Shown: positions 58,852 to 64,000 of the stretch, one piece after another
How positions within the stretch are numbered: the stretch's first letter is position 1
Layout of the letters: each line of letters opens with the position of its first letter
Assembly: GCF_044891285.1 (NCBI RefSeq)
Contig: NZ_JAUIYO010000001.1
Span: 310,001-374,000, forward strand
DNA from: Pseudobacillus lumedeiriae
Lineage (GTDB): Bacteria; Bacillota; Bacilli; Bacillales; Domibacillaceae
Length of the DNA: 64,000 bases
Reading direction: 5' to 3'
Notes under the pieces: model-generated
Seen by the model: only the letters and a program-made list of their open reading frames with translations
Databases searched by the model: none
What the model was told of the DNA's origin: nothing
Position numbers and translations under genes: made by a program

Positions 58852-58980
58852 ATTAAAGTAAACAACTTCAGTTAAAATTTTGTAACCTTGGATTTTCTCT
58901 AATGCACCTTTGGCCTCTTTTTCAGTATCAAACTCAAACATCTTAACATTACTTCTGGAATAAGCAGTGATTACCCACAC
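58852..58980 (-). CDS. Small conserved-looking protein, probably frameshifted at its C-terminus
   Basis: From GTG at 58980 (GGAGGAACTTTATT upstream) this reads (M)WVITAYSRSNVKMFEFDTEK, then EAKGALEKIQGYKILTEVVLL and stops. It resembles small Bacillus proteins starting MWVIT; I recall the type but no function. A frame change in the A4 tract at 58859-58862 would instead continue ...VVYFNDDCFVGVQ to a stop at 58824, which looks more natural. So it may be a pseudogene or contain a sequence error. The rest of 58981-59180 shows no gene. Confidence 0.55.
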
Positions 58981-59184
58981 AATAAAGTTCCTCCATTTTA
59001 AAAGTTCTTTTTTGTTATTTGATCAATCTATTCATGATTGGAACTAATATTAACATATAAATACTCCTTATGACAATACATAAATAATACTTATTAAACT
59101 TTTTATCTGTTAGTTTAATATGGATCAAATAAGCTGACTGATTCCATCTTTAATAGACTGTATATAGGGGTCTGACACTGTGTT

Positions 59185-59228
59185 AAAAAAAAACAGCAGC
59201 ACAAACCATGGGCATGGTTTGTGCTGCT
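59185..59228 (-). terminator. Rho-independent terminator after mnmA
   Basis: A perfect 14-bp stem AGCAGCACAAACCA / TGGTTTGTGCTGCT (59195-59228) is followed by nine T on the minus strand. Confidence 0.95.
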
Positions 59229-59302
59229 AAGATTAGAAAATTTGCACTTATGGCAAATAAAAGGCAGACTGCTAATAGCATCTCTTTTTTTAATTCACTT
59301 CA

Positions 59303-60418
59303 TCAGCCGACATATGTCAGGCGTTCTCCATTTTTAAAGACTTGATCAATCGTAGCGCCCCCAAGACATTCCTCACCATCATAAAAGACGGCGGCTTGTC
59401 CCGGTGTGATGGCCCGGACAGGTTCATGAAAATCAACTTTCACTTTCCCGCCTTCCAGCACATGCACAGTTACTTTGTTGTCCTGCTGGCGATAGCGGAA
59501 TTTCGCTGTACATTCAAACGACTGCGACTTTGGCTTGTTCGACACCCAGCTGACATGATCAGCAATCAAGGAGTCTGAATACAAAAGATCGTTGTGGAAC
59601 CCTTGATCCACATAGAGAACATTTTTTTCTAAGTCTTTTCCTACGACAAACCATGGCTCCCCTGATCCGCCAATGCCAAGGCCATGACGCTGACCGATTG
59701 TATAGTACATCAGCCCATCATGACGGCCTTTTACTTCACCAGCCATTGTCGTCATTAGTCCAGGCTGTGCCGGCAAGTAACCGCCCAAAAACTCTTTAAA
59801 ATTACGCTCACCGATAAAACAAATACCGGTGCTGTCTTTTTTTGCTGCTGTCGCGAGATTCGCTTCCGCAGCGATTTCACGGACGCGTTTTTTATCAATA
59901 TCGCCAATTGGGAACAACACTTTCTCCAGCTGATCCTGCTGCAGCTGGTTCAAAAAGTAAGTCTGGTCTTTGTTTTGGTCAAGACCGCGGAGCATTTTCA
60001 CTTCTTCACCACTATGGTCTACTCTTGCATAGTGGCCCGTCGCAAGATAATCCGCACCAAGACTAACAGCATGCTCTAAAAAAGCTTTAAACTTAATTTC
60101 TTTATTGCACATGACGTCCGGGTTCGGCGTGCGGCCTGCTTTATATTCATCTAGGAAGTAAGTAAATACTTTGTCCCAATATTGCTTTTCAAAATTGACG
60201 GCATAATAAGGAATACCGATTTGATTGCACACACGTATGACATCATTGTAATCCTCTGTTGCTGTGCAGACGCCTAACTCATCTGTATCATCCCAGTTTT
60301 TCATAAAAATGCCGATGACATCGTAGCCCTGCTCCTTTAATAAAAGGGCCGCAACCGAAGAGTCCACACCGCCGGACATACCGACAACCACACGGGTATC
60401 TTTCGGTGCTTTCTTCAT
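59303..60418 (-). CDS. mnmA: tRNA U34 2-thiouridylase MnmA
   Basis: MnmA adds sulfur to C2 of U34 in tRNA-Lys, -Glu and -Gln. The 371-residue protein has the PP-loop VVGMSGGVDSSVAALLL (11-27), NPDVMCNKEIKF with a catalytic Cys, and the second Cys in DSTGICFIGER. In B. subtilis sulfur comes straight from the neighbouring cysteine desulfurase YrvO, the next gene upstream here. The ATG at 60418 is chosen over a GTG at 60427 for family length. Confidence 0.96.
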   Translation of the reverse strand: MKKAPKDTRVVVGMSGGVDSSVAALLLKEQGYDVIGIFMKNWDDTDELGVCTATEDYNDVIRVCNQIGIPYYAVNFEKQYWDKVFTYFLDEYKAGRTPNPDVMCNKEIKFKAFLEHAVSLGADYLATGHYARVDHSGEEVKMLRGLDQNKDQTYFLNQLQQDQLEKVLFPIGDIDKKRVREIAAEANLATAAKKDSTGICFIGERNFKEFLGGYLPAQPGLMTTMAGEVKGRHDGLMYYTIGQRHGLGIGGSGEPWFVVGKDLEKNVLYVDQGFHNDLLYSDSLIADHVSWVSNKPKSQSFECTAKFRYRQQDNKVTVHVLEGGKVKVDFHEPVRAITPGQAAVFYDGEECLGGATIDQVFKNGERLTYVG

Positions 60419-60452
60419 TCTGTCCACTCTCTTTCCCGCAGGAGACAGCCTC

Positions 60453-61598
60453 TTACTGACTCGTTAAACGTGCGACGATTTTCGCCACAGCCTCCCCTGC
60501 TTCATCTATTTGTTCTTTCGCATTCGTTAATCCGAAACTAAAGCGAATCGAATTCCGGAGGCGTTCAGAGTCTTTACCAAACATAGCAACAAGCACATGG
60601 GACGGTTCAATCGAACCCGCTGTGCAAGCGGACCCGCTCGAAACAGCAATCCCGGCAAGGTCTAAATTCACGAGCATTGACTCTACATCCGTCCCAGGAA
60701 AACTCAAGTTTACCACGTGGGGTAACGTTTGTTCAAGTGAACCATTTACTGCAAAGCCCACTCCTTTTTCCGTCAATAAATGAACGAGCTGCTTTTTAAA
60801 CCCGGTATACTGCTCTCTTTTTTCTTTCATAGATTCCATTGCTATTTCGATCGCTTTTCCGAAACCGGCAATCGCTGGAACGTTCTCCGTTCCCGCTCTC
60901 CGCTTTCTTTCCTGCTCGCCGCCAAAAAGGCCGGGTGTAAGGGCTAATCCGTCTTTTACATATAAAAAACCGATGCCTTTAGGGCCATTGATTTTATGGC
61001 TGGAAACGGATAATAAGTCGATATGTTGGCTGTTGACATCAATCGAAACCATTCCATATGCCTGTACCGCATCCGTATGAAAAACGGCCGGGTGTTCTTT
61101 CAGTAATTCGCCAATTTCAGCGATCGGCTGAATAGCCCCTACCTCGTTGTTGCCGTACATAATAGAGACTAAAATCGTGTCTTCGCGCAGTGAGGAGGCA
61201 AAATCAGACAAGCTGATTACTCCTGCTTCATCCACCGGCAAATATGTCACTTCATAACCCTCTTTTTCAAGATAAGCACATGTGTGCAAGACTGCATGGT
61301 GCTCAACTGCTGACGTAATAATGTGGCGGCCCCTATGCTTCATCGCTCGTGCCGTACCGATGATCGCTAAATTATCCGCTTCTGTCCCGCCGCTCGTAAA
61401 AATGATTTCATTGAAATCAGCACCGATGCTTTTGGCTGCCGTTGTCCGCGCTGTATCTAGAATGTGGCGTGATTCCCGGCCAAATGAATGAATGCTTGAC
61501 GGGTTACCGTACGCGCCAGCCATTTGCTCAGCAATCGTTTCAATCACTGCGGGGTGAAGTGGTGTGGTCGCTGCATGATCCAAATAAATGCGTTCCAT
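60453..61598 (-). CDS. iscS: Cysteine desulfurase (YrvO type, partner of MnmA)
   Basis: This PLP enzyme takes sulfur from cysteine and passes it as persulfide. The 381-residue protein starts MERIYLDHAATTPLHPAVIE, with the PLP-Lys in LSVSSHKINGPKGIGFLY and the catalytic Cys in SSGSACTAGS. It lies 35 bp before mnmA and 15 bp after cymR. In B. subtilis this locus (yrvO) supplies MnmA rather than general Fe-S assembly, which fits the layout. Confidence 0.94.
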   Translation of the reverse strand: MERIYLDHAATTPLHPAVIETIAEQMAGAYGNPSSIHSFGRESRHILDTARTTAAKSIGADFNEIIFTSGGTEADNLAIIGTARAMKHRGRHIITSAVEHHAVLHTCAYLEKEGYEVTYLPVDEAGVISLSDFASSLREDTILVSIMYGNNEVGAIQPIAEIGELLKEHPAVFHTDAVQAYGMVSIDVNSQHIDLLSVSSHKINGPKGIGFLYVKDGLALTPGLFGGEQERKRRAGTENVPAIAGFGKAIEIAMESMKEKREQYTGFKKQLVHLLTEKGVGFAVNGSLEQTLPHVVNLSFPGTDVESMLVNLDLAGIAVSSGSACTAGSIEPSHVLVAMFGKDSERLRNSIRFSFGLTNAKEQIDEAGEAVAKIVARLTSQ

Positions 61599-61612
61599 CT
61601 TTTTCCCACTCC

Positions 61613-62035
61613 TTAAATATAGAACATGTACGCATCAGATTGGCCGCGGTCATCTGTATGCTTCGCCAAATCATCTAATGTCGTATTTTCAAGCACGTTT
61701 TTAATCGCGTCACTGATTCGAATCCATAGTTCGCGCTTTGCCGGCTCTTCTTCTTCAATTCCTTCAACGAGAGTAATCGGCCCTTCCAGCACACGGATAA
61801 TATCGCCTGATGTAATCGTTTCTGGTTCCCGGCCGAGCACATATCCGCCGTATGCGCCCCGGATGCTGCGAACAAGACCTGAGTTACGAAGCGGCGCAAT
61901 TAATTGCTCTAAGTAATGTTCAGATAAATTGTGAGTGCTGGCAATCACTCGTAAAGAGGTTGGACCCTCTCCATGCCTTTTGGCTAATTCAATCATAATC
62001 GTTAATCCGTATTTTCCTTTAGTTGAGATTCTCAT
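61613..62035 (-). CDS. cymR: Rrf2-family regulator of cysteine metabolism CymR
   Basis: CymR, with CysK, represses cysteine uptake and synthesis genes in Bacillus. The 140-residue protein has the Rrf2 winged helix MRISTKGKYGLTIMIELAKR, SLRVIASTHNLSEHYLEQLIAPLRNSGLVRSIRGAYGGYVL, with no Fe-S cysteine triad, as expected for CymR. It starts after AGGAGG and overlaps the stop of the upstream membrane protein (ATGA). It precedes iscS and mnmA, linking the regulator to sulfur use. The B. subtilis name is yrzC. Confidence 0.94.
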   Translation of the reverse strand: MRISTKGKYGLTIMIELAKRHGEGPTSLRVIASTHNLSEHYLEQLIAPLRNSGLVRSIRGAYGGYVLGREPETITSGDIIRVLEGPITLVEGIEEEEPAKRELWIRISDAIKNVLENTTLDDLAKHTDDRGQSDAYMFYI

Positions 62036-62709
62036 ATATTTACCTCCTGGTTATGAACTTTTTTCCACTGATTTACTCGGATAATTATTTTATCGGAAAG
62101 CCACTGACACTGCGGCAGCGAAACTCCGACAGCTGTTCCCATTAAAAAACTAAATAAAAACGTGCCAAAATGAACTGGACCGCCAATCAGCCAGGCAATC
62201 GCCAGCACGATGAATTCCATCCCCCGTCGAATACTGGATACTTTCCAGCCTGTTTTTTTCATCACAGCGAGCATAAAGCTATCCCTCGGACCAGCCCCAA
62301 GCTGCGCAGAAAGATAGATAGACATCCCGTATGCCATAACGATCACACCTGCAATAAACATCACTAATTTACCAGTAAAGTGATCTGGCGTGACAATGAC
62401 CGGCAGCAGTAAAAAGAAATCAATGAATACACCAACAAGAAGCATATTTAAATACGCTCCAAACTGCGGCCATTCCCGTAAATAAATGGACGACGCACCC
62501 AAAATAAGAAACCCAATAATAATTGACCATGTTCCAACTGTCAATCCCATTTGCTTATACAAACCCACGTGCAAGGCTTCCCATGGCGTCGCCCCGAGAC
62601 CTGCACGAATGAGCAGTACAGTGCCAAGTGACATCAATAAAAGGCCAATCGTAAAAATAATCAGCCGAGTCACCATATTCCCCTGCTTTTTAAGCGCTTC
62701 TCTTTTCAT
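62032..62709 (-). CDS. YczE-family membrane protein
   Basis: The 225-residue protein has five to six membrane segments and the family-like start IIFTIGLLLMSLGTVLLIRAGLGATPWEALHVGLYKQMG, then GMSIYLSAQLGAGPRDSFMLAVM. This matches the YczE/YyaS/YitT-like group, function unknown. AAGGGG precedes the ATG. It overlaps cymR by 4 bp and is not at this place in B. subtilis as I recall, so it may have been acquired or moved. It is divergent from rarA. Confidence 0.88.
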   Translation of the reverse strand: MKREALKKQGNMVTRLIIFTIGLLLMSLGTVLLIRAGLGATPWEALHVGLYKQMGLTVGTWSIIIGFLILGASSIYLREWPQFGAYLNMLLVGVFIDFFLLLPVIVTPDHFTGKLVMFIAGVIVMAYGMSIYLSAQLGAGPRDSFMLAVMKKTGWKVSSIRRGMEFIVLAIAWLIGGPVHFGTFLFSFLMGTAVGVSLPQCQWLSDKIIIRVNQWKKVHNQEVNI

Positions 62710-62863
62710 CTGTTTTTCCCCTTATGAATGAGCTGTCTGTCGTACTTTCACCTCTTCAACTCTCGCTATTATATCATAGAAAACAGATCAAAAAACATGC
62801 CGCGCTTTCATTTCCTATGGTACAGTGAAAGAAAAGAATCGGAAAAGGAAATGAGGAATGTAT

Positions 62864-64000
62864 ATGAAGCCATTAGCCTTCCGAATGCGGCCGCGGACCA
62901 TTGAAGACATCGTCGGCCAGAAACACCTCGTCGGTGATGGGAAGATCATTCAACGAATGGTCGCTGCGAAACAGCTGTCATCCATGATTTTATACGGTCC
63001 GCCCGGCATCGGTAAAACTTCAATTGCCAGCGCCATTGCCGGCAGTACAAAATACGCGTTTCGTACACTGAATGCTGTCACAAGCAACAAAAAAGACATG
63101 GAAATCGTGGCTGCAGAAGCAAAAATGTCTGGCAAAGTAATTTTGCTTCTCGATGAGGTGCACCGTCTTGATAAAGGGAAGCAGGATTTCTTGCTGCCTT
63201 TTTTGGAAAATGGAATGATTACGCTGATTGGAGCGACGACGAGCAATCCATATCACGCCATCAATCCAGCGATTCGCAGCCGCTGCCAGATTTTCGAACT
63301 AAAACCGCTCACACCTGATGAAATCGCAGAAACACTAAAGCGGGCTCTCCAAGATACAGAGCGGGGACTGGGCAAATACAATGTAAACATAGACGAAGGG
63401 GCGCTGCATCACTTCGCACAAGGAAGCGGCGGCGATGTGCGTAGTTCGTTAAATGCACTCGAGCTCGCCGTTCTATCCACACCCCCAAATGAAGACAGCT
63501 TGATTACGATCAGCCGCGAAACGGCAGAAGAATGTCTGCAAAAGAAGAGCTTCTCTCACGATAAAGATGGTGACGCTCACTATGACGTATTAAGCGCCTT
63601 TCAAAAATCAATTCGGGGCAGTGATGCCAACGCGGCGCTTCATTATCTCGCACGATTGATCGAGGCCGGCGATTTGCCAAGCATTGCGAGACGGCTGCTC
63701 GTCATCGCGTATGAAGACATCGGCCTCGCCAGCCCACAGGCCGGACAGCGGACACTTGCTGCCATACAAACTGCAGAGAAAATCGGTTTTCCAGAAGCAC
63801 GCATTCCACTCGCTGCTGCTGTCATCGAGCTGTGCCTGTCACCAAAATCCAATACAGTGATCACTGCGATCGATGCTGCTCTCGCTGACATCCGTTCCGG
63901 CAAAGGCGGCAACGTGCCCGATCACTTAAAAGATGCTCACTACAAAGGCGCCAAGGAACTCGGCCGCGGCATCGATTATAAATATCCGCACAACTATGAC
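62864..64000 (+). CDS. rarA: Replication-associated recombination protein RarA (MgsA), 3' end outside the window
   Basis: RarA is an AAA+ ATPase related to clamp loaders that acts at stalled forks. The visible 379 residues start MKPLAFRMRPRTIEDIVGQK, with Walker A LYGPPGIGKTS (42-52), Walker B LLLDEVHRLDKG and sensor-like IGATTSNPYHAINPAIRSRC. The C-terminal tetramerisation part has ARRLLVIAYEDIGLASPQ. The frame is open to the last base. The ATG at 62864 follows GAGGAAT. The B. subtilis name is yrvN. Confidence 0.96.
   Translation, partial: MKPLAFRMRPRTIEDIVGQKHLVGDGKIIQRMVAAKQLSSMILYGPPGIGKTSIASAIAGSTKYAFRTLNAVTSNKKDMEIVAAEAKMSGKVILLLDEVHRLDKGKQDFLLPFLENGMITLIGATTSNPYHAINPAIRSRCQIFELKPLTPDEIAETLKRALQDTERGLGKYNVNIDEGALHHFAQGSGGDVRSSLNALELAVLSTPPNEDSLITISRETAEECLQKKSFSHDKDGDAHYDVLSAFQKSIRGSDANAALHYLARLIEAGDLPSIARRLLVIAYEDIGLASPQAGQRTLAAIQTAEKIGFPEARIPLAAAVIELCLSPKSNTVITAIDAALADIRSGKGGNVPDHLKDAHYKGAKELGRGIDYKYPHNYD

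Noticed and set aside
62950..63912. Minus-strand frames opposite rarA (98, 78 and 89 codons)
   Set aside because: RarA on the plus strand has complete AAA+ motifs through this region; the minus frames are shadows.

Overview
This is a 64 kb stretch of core chromosome from a Gram-positive, endospore-forming member of the Bacillaceae. Sporulation genes (spoIIP, gpr, an uninterrupted sigK, yqfC-yqfD, sda), competence genes (comEA, comEB, comEC, comER), two T-box leaders, a CIRCE operator and Bacillus-like gene order from glyQS to rarA all point this way. I cannot name the species from sequence alone. Nearly all genes lie on the minus strand, so transcription runs from high to low coordinates. The exceptions are rpsT, yqzM, comER, sda, pssA, sigK, yrzA and rarA.

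Layout. 1-10.5 kb: the glyQS T-box operon; recO, yqzL, era, cdd, dgkA and ybeY; phoH, yqfD and yqfC; then an unnamed gene with floA and the NfeD-type protease. 10.5-24 kb: yqeY-rpsU, deoC, then the chaperone/translation cluster mtaB, rsmE, prmA, dnaJ, dnaK, grpE, hrcA, hemW and lepA. 24-33 kb: yqxA, spoIIP, gpr, rpsT, holA, yqzM and the comE genes. 33.5-41.7 kb: yqeM, rsfS, yqeK, nadD, yhbY, aroE, yqeH, yqeG, then sda behind a DnaA-box cluster, psd/pssA and sigK. 42-54.7 kb: mtnN, yrzA, yrrS, greA, the wobble-uridine modification genes (yrrM, yrrN, yrrO), mltG, yrzB, ruvX, yrzL, alaS with its T-box, and yrrI. 55-64 kb: a zinc-ribbon protein, recD2, a TPR protein, the tRNA thiolation pair mnmA/iscS, cymR, a YczE-type membrane protein and the start of rarA.

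Functionally, most genes serve ribosome assembly and translation (era, yqeH, rsfS, ybeY, yhbY, lepA, prmA, rsmE, rpsU, rpsT), tRNA charging and modification (glyQS, alaS, mtaB, mnmA, the YrrMNO set), protein folding, DNA repair and uptake, and sporulation. No rRNA, tRNA, CRISPR array, prophage or intact insertion sequence was seen.

Non-core material is limited to intergenic DNA. Two dispersed repeat families stand out. One is a fold-back element with TGTTAA/TTAACA ends, seen five times, including between the glyQS T-box terminator and glyQ and between cotranscribed genes. The other is an 'AAAGCGGAAGCGCCTG'-type element, seen at five loci. Compared with the Bacillus subtilis order as I remember it, pgpH is missing between phoH and ybeY, and udk is missing between greA and yrrO. 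I found no convincing new multi-gene system. The most interesting points are regulatory: repeats inside transcribed leaders, an internal grpE promoter without CIRCE, a terminator/sigma-E/Shine-Dalgarno overlap at yqfC, and DnaA boxes at sda.
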